Shown piece by piece: positions 1 through 5,027 of a DNA stretch of 5,863 nucleotides (position 1 is the first letter of the stretch; each line of letters opens with the position of its first letter). Under the pieces are notes generated by a model. That model made no database searches. It had not been told where the DNA came from and was given only the letters and a program-made list of their open reading frames with translations. The position numbers and the translations under genes were made by a program. Source of the stretch: CAYRGE01 sp964423985 (GTDB lineage Bacteria > Patescibacteriota > Minisyncoccia > Phycocordibacterales > CAYRGE01); assembly GCA_964423985.1 (NCBI GenBank), contig CAYRGE010000036.1:1-5863 (forward strand). The letters are read 5' to 3'.

Positions 1-205
1 AGGTTGTGGTGATTAGTAAAATTTTTAGAAAAATGAAAAAAATGTAGCAAAATTTATATATCTTGAGTTATGTTGTCGCAGGGGATGGTAAAAATAAACC
101 GACCTATCTGGTGTTTTTGGTCAAAGAAAATTTAAGTATTATCTAGAAAACACAAACGACACCACATTGTTTATTTCTTATTTGTTTTAAATGTTGTGCA
201 TAAAC
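1..205. other. Intergenic, no convincing gene
   Basis: No recognisable gene or RNA is visible. The only protein-like stretch is a short plus-strand open frame at 48-146, closed by in-frame TAG on both sides. It reads as a hydrophilic-then-hydrophobic peptide (Gly-Asp-Gly-Lys, then Tyr-Leu-Val-Phe-Leu-Val). It has no ATG; a TTG at 63 is the only plausible start. It could be a gene remnant or chance. The rest is A/T-rich without clear repeats. Confidence 0.4.
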
Positions 206-242
206 AAAAAAACAACCTCGCATAAAGCGAGGTTGTTTTTTT
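206..242 (-). terminator. Rho-independent terminator of the cold-shock gene, symmetric
   Basis: A perfect 16-bp inverted repeat (206-221 with 227-242) encloses a five-base loop, ATAAA. The inner stem is AACAACCTCGC/GCGAGGTTGTT and the outer part is a run of seven A paired with seven T. It lies 15 bases past the stop codon of the minus-strand cold-shock gene and gives a G+C-rich stem followed by U on that transcript. Because A and T tracts flank it symmetrically, it should also terminate plus-strand transcripts entering from the left. Confidence 0.92.
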
Positions 243-257
243 ATTGTTTACTTGCGA

Positions 258-482
258 TTAGTCGGTGGTGTCGTCTTTAGCGTCAGCTTTAGTAACTTTT
301 ACCGCATTTTGTCCTTTAGGACCGTCTACGGTTTCAAAAGTAACCTTATCGCCTTCTCTAAGATCGTTGAAATCCATATCTTGAAGTTCGTTTGCGTGGA
401 AAAAGAGATCTTTTTCCTGCCCTTCAATAGAAATGAACCCAAAACCACGATCAGTTAATCGAGCTATTGTTCCTTCGTTCAT
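258..482 (-). CDS. csp: Cold-shock domain protein (CspA family)
   Basis: A 74-residue single cold-shock domain (OB fold), the usual size for bacterial Csp proteins. Family members bind single-stranded RNA or DNA and melt mRNA secondary structure in the cytoplasm. RNP1 reads RGFGFI (residues 12-17) and RNP2 reads DLFFHAN (25-31), carrying the aromatic residues that stack on nucleic-acid bases. The GPKGQNAVKV segment (about 54-63) is the typical last strand, and the tail is acidic and Thr-rich. The ATG at 482 places the first strand (NEGTIARL) correctly. No Shine-Dalgarno sequence precedes it. It is monocistronic, with a strong terminator just downstream and its best promoter about 130 bases upstream, leaving a long leader as in cold-inducible csp genes. 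Whether this one is cold-induced is not shown by the sequence. Confidence 0.96.
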   Translation of the reverse strand: MNEGTIARLTDRGFGFISIEGQEKDLFFHANELQDMDFNDLREGDKVTFETVDGPKGQNAVKVTKADAKDDTTD

Positions 483-601
483 TCTGCAAGAGAACTATTT
501 TAATAAACATCAAACCTATATACACTGTTCGATAAAACTCGACTGTGAAAATAATTTAAAGATAAATCCCTAAACATTTTCAGTTTCCCTTACAGCTTTG
601 A

Positions 602-633
602 TTTGATAGTGTTAATTTAATCATACTATCAAA
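602..633. promoter_or_regulatory. Operator-like inverted repeat over the csp promoter
   Basis: TTTGATAGT (602-610) and ACTATCAAA (625-633) form a perfect 9-bp inverted repeat with a 14-base spacer. It brackets the predicted -10 box (615-620), with one arm at the predicted start site and the other in the -35/-10 spacer. Most of it lies upstream of the predicted transcript, which argues for a protein-binding site rather than an RNA hairpin. Half-site centres are 23 bp apart, about two helical turns. No regulator can be named. Confidence 0.4.
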
Positions 634-643
634 AAAATGTCAA
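615..643 (-). promoter_or_regulatory. Sigma-70-type promoter for the cold-shock gene
   Basis: On the minus strand, a perfect -35 TTGACA (638-643) is followed after exactly 17 bases by TTAAAT (615-620, 4/6 match to TATAAT). The TGA immediately before it supplies an extended -10 TG motif. The predicted start is near 608, giving a leader of about 126 nt before the ATG at 482. This is the best consensus promoter I found in the window. Confidence 0.68.
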
Positions 644-671
644 ACTTTATATTTCTAAGTTCAAGAATTAA

Positions 672-712
672 TTTCATCCCTTAATCTTAGTAATTAAGAT
701 TAGGGGATGAAA
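672..712. repeat. Long imperfect hairpin, not a standard terminator
   Basis: TTTCATCCC (672-680) pairs with GGGATGAAA (704-712), and TAATCTTA (682-689) pairs with TAAGATTA (695-702). One T/G position (681/703) interrupts an otherwise perfect 18-position stem around the loop GTAAT. An A-rich stretch follows on the plus strand and there is no T tract after it on either strand, so it does not look like a Rho-independent terminator. It lies between the csp promoter and the dispersed repeat nest. It could be the edge of that repeat cluster or a small independent element. Confidence 0.6.
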
Positions 713-750
713 AAATAAAAAAGAAGTCAATTCAGGGTTGTGCGCTATCT

Positions 751-970
751 GTCATTGCGAGCAGTTGTGCCTTTATGGGTTTTATTTGTCATTGCGAGGT
801 ACGAAGCAATCCAGAGTTATTGTTTCAATGTTAAAGCTTTCTACTGGATTGCTTCGTCGTTCCGCTACCGCTACACTTCTCGCAAAGACAAATTTGTTTC
901 ATTGCATTTTTTGCAAAGACAAGGATTACTAAATACCGATTTACTTTGTTGTTTTACTTCTCGTAATGAC
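751..970. repeat. Nested dispersed palindromic repeat (GTCATTGCGAG family)
   Basis: GTCATTGCGAG occurs at 751-761 and again at 788-798. The opposite-strand form appears as CTCGCAAAGAC (879-889) and CTCGTAATGAC (960-970), each with one mismatch. The inner unit has a perfect 14-bp inverted repeat, ACGAAGCAATCCAG (801-814) with CTGGATTGCTTCGT (844-857), so the arms are GTCATTGCGAGGTACGAAGC-like outward and AATCCAG-like inward. GCAAAGACAA is duplicated at 882-891 and 913-922. The layout suggests one palindromic unit (788-889) inside a second, partly decayed pair of ends (751 and 970). From memory, this motif recurs between genes in many unrelated bacteria. No transposase is present here. Short reading frames through it are a by-product of the repeat. 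Confidence 0.85.
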
Positions 971-978
971 GGGGGCTA

Positions 979-1029
979 ATGTTGCAGATAATAGCCACTA
1001 CAAAACAAATCTTTGTGTGGCGGCAACAT
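979..1029. repeat. Two-stem inverted repeat downstream of the pseudouridine synthase
   Basis: An outer pair, ATGTTGC (979-985) with GCAACAT (1023-1029), encloses an inner pair. The inner pair is GCCAC plus ACAAA (994-1004, with one bulged T) against TTTGTGTGGC (1012-1021). The stop codon of the minus-strand pseudouridine synthase lies 16 bases away, so this would form near the 3' end of that mRNA. There is no T tract, so termination is uncertain. Its position directly beside the dispersed repeat makes a repeat-boundary origin equally possible. Confidence 0.45.
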
Positions 1030-1045
1030 AACAACTCAAGGTGTT

Positions 1046-1738
1046 TTATGCAAAAAAGCTAGACACCTCTTCTTTTGTGAGATTTCGTGTTTGCCCCTCC
1101 TCTAGATCGCCTAGTTCTATGCTTCCAATACGAACCCTTTTAAGTGTTGTAGTTGTATAACCAAGATCACTGAGCATTATTCGTATCTGATGTCGCTTGC
1201 CTTCTTGTAGTATCATATTAATCGCTCGGGAGTTAATTATTCTAGAACGAACAGGCAAAAGTGTTCCAAGTGTTTTTGTGACCATGCCTTTTTCAAAAAT
1301 AACAGGAATACCACTACGGAGTTTTTCTCGCGTATTCACGATGTATTCTTTCTCGCAACTAGAGTTTGCCCCGAGTACTTGAGTGGTTACTCGCCCGTCA
1401 TTAGTTAATATAATAAGCCCACTAGACGCTTTATCTAGTCGCCCAACAGGAAATAACCCTTTGGGTTTCCACTCATTGATAATACTTTTACGATTTGTAT
1501 GGTCTTGAGTCGAGAGTCCTTTTGGTTTGTGGTAAGCAAGATAAATATGCTGTGCCTCAATCTTTGCTTTGTTGAGTTTTACTATATCTTTTTCCTCTAC
1601 CATCATACCTGTTTTTGCTAACTCATTGTTTATAAATACTTTTTTTTGTTCAATAAGCAGGTCTGCTTCTCTGCGAGAAGCAAAGCCTTTGTCTCTTAAG
1701 TATTTATTTATACGAATTGGAAATTTCATATTATTCAT
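1046..1738 (-). CDS. rRNA pseudouridine synthase, RsuA/RluB/RluE/RluF family
   Basis: This 230-residue enzyme converts a specific uridine of rRNA to pseudouridine. An N-terminal S4 RNA-binding domain spans about residues 7-55 (RINKYLRDKGFASRREAD is the typical opening). The synthase domain follows, with the catalytic-Asp motif GRLDKASSGL (Asp102). The RNA-binding motif EGKRHQIRIML is at 179-189, and LKRVRIGSIELGDLEEGQ near 199-216 closes the fold as in family members. Length is normal. The AYHKPKGLST segment resembles RluF-type proteins, but the exact target base (for example 23S U2604 or U2605, or 16S U516) cannot be assigned from sequence alone. Starts are possible at ATG 1738 or ATG 1729. 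I prefer 1738 because a TAAAAT box lies seven bases upstream. There is no Shine-Dalgarno site. It is divergent from rlmB across 270 bases. Confidence 0.93.
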   Translation of the reverse strand: MNNMKFPIRINKYLRDKGFASRREADLLIEQKKVFINNELAKTGMMVEEKDIVKLNKAKIEAQHIYLAYHKPKGLSTQDHTNRKSIINEWKPKGLFPVGRLDKASSGLIILTNDGRVTTQVLGANSSCEKEYIVNTREKLRSGIPVIFEKGMVTKTLGTLLPVRSRIINSRAINMILQEGKRHQIRIMLSDLGYTTTTLKRVRIGSIELGDLEEGQTRNLTKEEVSSFFA

Positions 1739-1745
1739 TTTGGAT

Positions 1746-1775
1746 ATTTTATGATTTGAATTTTATTATTGTCGC
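1746..1775 (-). promoter_or_regulatory. Possible promoter for a (near-)leaderless pseudouridine synthase mRNA
   Basis: On the minus strand, TAAAAT (1746-1751, 5/6 match to the -10 consensus) is preceded after 18 bases by GCGACA (1770-1775, 4/6 match to -35). The predicted start is at 1739, one base before the A of the ATG. AT-rich DNA gives many such -10 matches, so this rests mainly on its position and its likeness to the pth promoter. Confidence 0.35.
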
Positions 1776-1911
1776 ATTAATCACTTGAGTATAAGTATAT
1801 GGTATCATAAACTTTGAATGGTGTTTTATTGTTTAGTCTGAAAATAAAATAAAACCATAAAATATACTATTGTTTCTACTGAGTAGATATAAATTAATAT
1901 TTTTTTACCGT

Positions 1912-1929
1912 TAATTTTTATAAAAATTA
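1912..1929. repeat. AT-only 18-bp perfect palindrome
   Basis: The sequence is its own reverse complement across 18 bases, with an all-A/T composition. It lies about 80 bases upstream of rlmB in the divergent intergenic region. It could be a protein site or simply chance in very AT-rich DNA. I see no confident promoter for rlmB between it and the start codon. Confidence 0.3.
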
Positions 1930-2008
1930 TTGAGTAACTAGAGTCGGACATAAAGACAAAAACAATTCACATAGAGTATTGGTAAGCTAAATAAACATAA
2001 CTAGAAAA

Positions 2009-2770
2009 ATGAAAGATACTTCAAATATTTACATATATGGCAAGCATGTTGTACTAGAAGCACTTAAAAGTACCCCCAACAATACCATAAAAAAAGTATT
2101 TATTGCTCCAAATTTTAATGAGCAAAAAACTATTAATTTGTTAAACAAGAAACAAATACCTATGTTCCCGCTGTTTTCTTTGCAAGAAACTGAAAAAAGG
2201 TTTAACTCAGTTGCACACCAAGGAATAGTTGCTCTTATTTCACAAAAAAAACTTATGCATAAGTACAGTGATTTTATTGGTTCACTTAAGATTACACCAG
2301 ATACTGCCTTGGTTGTTTTAGGGGAGTTGAAAGACCCACAAAACATTGGAGCGATTATTAGAAGCGCGGACTCTTTCGGTGTCTCTGGAATTTTTATTCC
2401 AGAGCGTAATCAAGCACAGATTACTAGTTCTGTGATAAAAATATCTGCAGGCTCTGTTTTTAAGATACCGCTTATTACTATTGGTAATGTAAACAACACA
2501 TTAAACAGTCTGAAGAAAAAAGGTTTTTGGATTTATGGACTTGAAGGTGATGGAGAAAAATTGTTGTGCGACGAAGAGTTTGATTGTCCCACTGTTATTG
2601 TGGTTGGTGGCGAATCAGATGGAATTAGAAAAAAAACACGGGACTTTTGTGATATTGTCCTTTCAATACCAATACACCCTAAATGTGAGTCATTAAACGC
2701 AGCCACAGCCACATCAGTTGCACTGTATGAATGGAGTAAAAAACACCCAAATGCCACAAGCTCTTTGTAG
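2009..2770 (+). CDS. rlmB: 23S rRNA 2'-O-methyltransferase, SpoU/TrmH family (RlmB-like)
   Basis: A 253-residue SpoU-class enzyme. RlmB uses S-adenosylmethionine to methylate the 2'-OH of G2251 in the 23S rRNA peptidyl-transferase P loop. An N-terminal substrate-binding domain (about 5-80) opens with IYGKHVVLEAL and contains AHQGIVA. The catalytic domain has all three knot motifs: motif 1 DPQNIGAIIRSADSFGV (Asn112, Arg118), motif 2 VVGGESDGI (Glu202) and motif 3 ESLNAATATSVALYEW (Ser228-Leu-Asn230). Motif 3 has Ala-Ala-Thr where the usual RlmB form is Val-Ser-Val. Length is typical. Closely related TrmH-family enzymes that modify other rRNA or tRNA sites cannot be fully excluded. The ATG at 2009 has no clear Shine-Dalgarno site. 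It stands alone on the plus strand and converges on hisS, with a hairpin overlapping its stop codon. Confidence 0.93.
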   Translation: MKDTSNIYIYGKHVVLEALKSTPNNTIKKVFIAPNFNEQKTINLLNKKQIPMFPLFSLQETEKRFNSVAHQGIVALISQKKLMHKYSDFIGSLKITPDTALVVLGELKDPQNIGAIIRSADSFGVSGIFIPERNQAQITSSVIKISAGSVFKIPLITIGNVNNTLNSLKKKGFWIYGLEGDGEKLLCDEEFDCPTVIVVGGESDGIRKKTRDFCDIVLSIPIHPKCESLNAATATSVALYEWSKKHPNATSSL

Positions 2771-2788
2771 ATTGCCAACAAAGAGCTT
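2758..2788 (+). terminator. Probable terminator overlapping the rlmB stop codon
   Basis: AAGCTCTTTGT (2758-2768) and ACAAAGAGCTT (2778-2788) form a perfect 11-bp stem with a 9-base loop. The left arm includes the last codons and the first base of the TAG stop. The stem is followed only by TAATTACAAAT, a weak T tract, so termination may be partial. It lies between two convergent genes and may also fold in read-through hisS mRNA. Confidence 0.6.
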
Positions 2789-2839
2789 TAATTACAAATA
2801 CAAAAACACAATACAAGCATTAAGAAAAGAAGTTTGTAG

Positions 2840-4192
2840 TTATTTTAATTTTTTGAGTCTACTTGTTAAGTCTTTCATTGGTATTGTTTCTTGAGATCGT
2901 GTTTTCATATTACGAATAATAACCGTATCTTCAATAGCTTCTTTTTGTCCAAATATGATTATGTAAGGGATTTTGAGTTTCTCCGCATGCCCTAATTGTG
3001 CACCAAGTCCATCTTTTGATAAAGACTGCTCAACTGGAATTTTAGCCTTCCTCAACATTTCTACAATAGAGAGACTTTTTAGTTTTGCATCAAAGCCAAT
3101 TTGTATAAGATAAACTTTTGGCTTTTTTACTATGCGTGGACTAATGTGTTTGTATTTTCCAGACAAGACAACCCTATCAATCCCTATGCTACCACCCACA
3201 GAAGGTATGTCGCTGTTGTTTCCAATCGCACTCGCCAGACAATCATAGCGACCACCACCAGCTAAAGCAGATGGCGGTGTTTTTTTCTTGCTTTTGTTGT
3301 TAGTTTTTGTTTCCACCTCAGTGTTTTCATCTTTTATTATTTCTCTTTCATCGAATATTTCAAATACAGTCTTTGTGTAATAATCTAATCCTCGCACAAG
3401 ATGGTGTTTAATTTCATATCGAATATTCAAGGCTTCAAGATACTCAAGAACTTCCTTGAAATGCTTTCTGCACTCACAACAAAGACAATCAACAGGTGTT
3501 GGTGCTTCGTGCTTAAATTCTGCACACCTTGTGTCTTTGCAGTCAAGCAGTCGCATTGGATTTGTTTTTATTCTTTTTTGACAATGAGGACAGAGGTTAT
3601 TTATATGTTTTTTGTAGTAAGTTACAAGTTTTTTTAAAAAATCAGGCTTGCATTTATTGTTGCCGATATTATTTATATGTACTACTGTGTTTTTAAAACC
3701 TAGTTCTTCAAGAATAACAACCATTGCCTTGATTACTGTTGCGTCAGCAATGCTTTTTTCTGTACCCAATATCTCAAGACCAAACTGTCTTAATTCTCGC
3801 AACCTCCCGTGCTGTGGTCGTTCGTGCCTAAAGAATGGACCATAGTTATAAAACATCACTGGTTGTGGCCTAGATCGCATTCCATGTTCAATATAAGCTC
3901 GTAGAATAGGAGCAGTTCCTTCAGGCCTCAAAGCAATATTGTCACCACTTTTTGTTCGAAGTGAATATAGCTCTTTGTCTATTAAGTCGGTGCCTTCTCC
4001 GACTGCTCGTGTGAACACATCTATTTTCTCAAGAACAGGTGTTTCAATTGGGTGAAATCCATAATAAATAGCAACCTCAGATGCTTTTTCAAAAATTCCC
4101 TGATAGTCAAAATACTCTTCACCCATTATGTCGCGCATTCCTTTTAGCGAAGAAGGGGGTGTTGTTTTGTGTATTTTTTTTCTTTTAGGCAT
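2840..4192 (-). CDS. hisS: Histidyl-tRNA synthetase
   Basis: This class II synthetase charges tRNA-His with histidine in the cytoplasm; here it is 450 residues from the ATG at 4192. The order is family-typical: KGMRD near 17-21, RPEGT near 89, motif 2 FRHERPQHGRLRELRQF (121-137), HisA motif LVRGLDYYTKTVFEI (265-279), GGGRYD (312-317) and motif 3 GGSIGIDRV (333-341). The anticodon-binding domain runs from about 359 to the end. Between motif 2 and HisA a cluster of eight Cys (201-241, including CPHC) suggests zinc binding. A Lys/Asn/Glu-rich insertion of about 28 residues (280-308) precedes GGGRYD. An in-frame TTG at 4210 would add six residues and overlap lepB by 7 bases. I prefer the ATG, 11 bases after the lepB stop. 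Neither start has a clear Shine-Dalgarno site. Probably co-transcribed with lepB. Confidence 0.97.
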   Translation of the reverse strand: MPKRKKIHKTTPPSSLKGMRDIMGEEYFDYQGIFEKASEVAIYYGFHPIETPVLEKIDVFTRAVGEGTDLIDKELYSLRTKSGDNIALRPEGTAPILRAYIEHGMRSRPQPVMFYNYGPFFRHERPQHGRLRELRQFGLEILGTEKSIADATVIKAMVVILEELGFKNTVVHINNIGNNKCKPDFLKKLVTYYKKHINNLCPHCQKRIKTNPMRLLDCKDTRCAEFKHEAPTPVDCLCCECRKHFKEVLEYLEALNIRYEIKHHLVRGLDYYTKTVFEIFDEREIIKDENTEVETKTNNKSKKKTPPSALAGGGRYDCLASAIGNNSDIPSVGGSIGIDRVVLSGKYKHISPRIVKKPKVYLIQIGFDAKLKSLSIVEMLRKAKIPVEQSLSKDGLGAQLGHAEKLKIPYIIIFGQKEAIEDTVIIRNMKTRSQETIPMKDLTSRLKKLK

Positions 4193-4203
4193 AGTGTTTT
4201 TAT

Positions 4204-4806
4204 TTACCAATAAAGGTGCCTACCTGGAAGCACAGATGCTTTTGTGGGAGGAAATAATCTTAAAAGAGCTCTACCAACCACAAGGTTTTCATTAACTGGT
4301 CCAAAAAACCTAGAATCAAGACTTTCCGCTCTATTATCTCCTAGAATAAAAAATTCATCATCTTTCAATGTTTTTTTAAGACTTGCCCCAGCTTTTTTGC
4401 TTGTTATATATGGCTCGCTCAATGTGAAGCGAGTAGATTCTCCAATGCCTTCGTTCTCAATGGTAATAACACCATCTTTTATAGATATTGTTTCGCCAGG
4501 TAGCCCAATAACTCTTTTTATTAAAAACATTGTTGTTGTCCGTGGGTCACGAACAACAACAATTTCACCACGAACAGGGCTTCGCAAGCGGTAAGAAAGT
4601 TGATCAACGATTAAATAATCACCAGTAGTAAGGGTTGGATACATAGAAGGACCTTCTACGATGAATGGTTGAGCAATAAAAACACGGACCGTTATGATTA
4701 TTATGGACGCTATAAAAATAAACCTTATCATTTCCCACACAAGCGAAGCGACGGTTGCCGGCTTCTCTTGCTCGTCAATATCTTTCGTAGCATCTGTATT
4801 GTTCAT
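4204..4806 (-). CDS. lepB: Signal peptidase I
   Basis: This 200-residue membrane serine protease removes signal peptides from exported proteins on the outer face of the membrane. A short charged N-terminus is followed by one hydrophobic segment (about 27-45, rich in Ile/Phe/Val), the single anchor. The catalytic domain shows box B PSMYPTL with nucleophile Ser54, box D FLIKRVIGLPGE with general base Lys97, and box E ILGDNRAESLDSRFFGPV (Gly156-Asp157-Asn158, Ser162, Asp164-Ser165-Arg166). Length and a single anchor match small Gram-positive-type and CPR enzymes rather than the two-anchor E. coli form. The ATG at 4806 gives a sensible cytoplasmic stub, and no Shine-Dalgarno site is visible. hisS follows 11 bases later on the same strand. 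The two share no pathway, so the pairing is probably a compact-genome transcription unit. Confidence 0.97.
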   Translation of the reverse strand: MNNTDATKDIDEQEKPATVASLVWEMIRFIFIASIIIITVRVFIAQPFIVEGPSMYPTLTTGDYLIVDQLSYRLRSPVRGEIVVVRDPRTTTMFLIKRVIGLPGETISIKDGVITIENEGIGESTRFTLSEPYITSKKAGASLKKTLKDDEFFILGDNRAESLDSRFFGPVNENLVVGRALLRLFPPTKASVLPGRHLYW

Positions 4807-4846
4807 AGTTTATTAGAGAATTAAATTAGCTTATTTTAATTAAAGC

Positions 4847-4892
4847 ACTGTTATAGAACAGTAAATAGTAAAAGAAAATTACTATTTACTGT
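4847..4892. promoter_or_regulatory. Overlapping inverted repeats in the lepB upstream region
   Basis: ACAGTAAATAGTAA (4858-4871) and TTACTATTTACTGT (4879-4892) form a perfect 14-bp stem with a 7-base loop. The ACAGT at 4858-4862 is also part of a second stem, ACTGTT (4847-4852) with AACAGT (4857-4862) and loop ATAG. Both stems use the same bases, so they exclude each other if folded as RNA. If lepB starts at the promoter proposed at 4938-4966, both lie in its leader. No T tract follows either stem. It could instead be a DNA operator shared with the divergent pth gene. Confidence 0.5.
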
Positions 4893-4937
4893 AGCTAAGT
4901 ATTTATTTTTAGTTTGTTTGTAGAGTATCTAAGATAG

Positions 4938-4966
4938 ATAATATTACAAAAAACACCATAGAGCAA
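4938..4966 (-). promoter_or_regulatory. Candidate promoter for lepB-hisS
   Basis: On the minus strand, TTGCTC (4961-4966, 3/6 match to -35) and TATTAT (4938-4943, 5/6 match to -10) are separated by exactly 17 bases. The predicted start near 4931 coincides with a small palindrome, TATCTAAGATA (4926-4936), and would give a leader of about 125 nt. A weaker alternative is the box TCTAAT at 4812-4817, five bases before the ATG, which has no -35 match. Confidence 0.4.
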
Positions 4967-4991
4967 GGAAGTGTCCTTTTTGTTTTTATTA

Positions 4992-5021
4992 TTGGTGGTT
5001 TTTGGTTATATTTGGTAAAAT
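4992..5021 (+). promoter_or_regulatory. Extended -10 promoter giving a leaderless pth mRNA
   Basis: TGG followed directly by TAAAAT (5016-5021, 5/6 match) makes an extended -10 element. A weak -35, TTGGTG (4992-4997), lies 18 bases upstream. Six bases separate the -10 box from the ATG, so the predicted +1 falls on the A of the start codon (5028). With no Shine-Dalgarno site present, this is the clearest leaderless arrangement in the window. Confidence 0.55.
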
Positions 5022-5027
5022 CTTAGT

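Noticed and set aside
252..458. 68-codon plus-strand frame
   Set aside because: Antisense to the cold-shock gene, which has clear RNP motifs and its own terminator.
788..889. CRISPR array or attachment site
   Set aside because: The repeats are inverted, nested and irregularly spaced, with no series of equal spacers. No cas gene or integrase is present.
738..979. Two overlapping plus-strand open frames of 64 and 79 codons
   Set aside because: They run entirely through the palindromic dispersed repeat, contain its repeated words, and resemble no protein family. They are frames created by the repeat.
483..1045. tRNA, rRNA or known riboswitch in the gene-free stretch
   Set aside because: No cloverleaf, T-loop motif, rRNA-like segment or recognisable aptamer. 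The structure present is explained by inverted repeats.
4244..4594. 116-codon plus-strand frame
   Set aside because: It lies antisense to lepB, whose catalytic motifs are intact, and shows no family features of its own. The other antisense frames within rlmB, hisS, pth and the pseudouridine synthase were dropped for the same reason.
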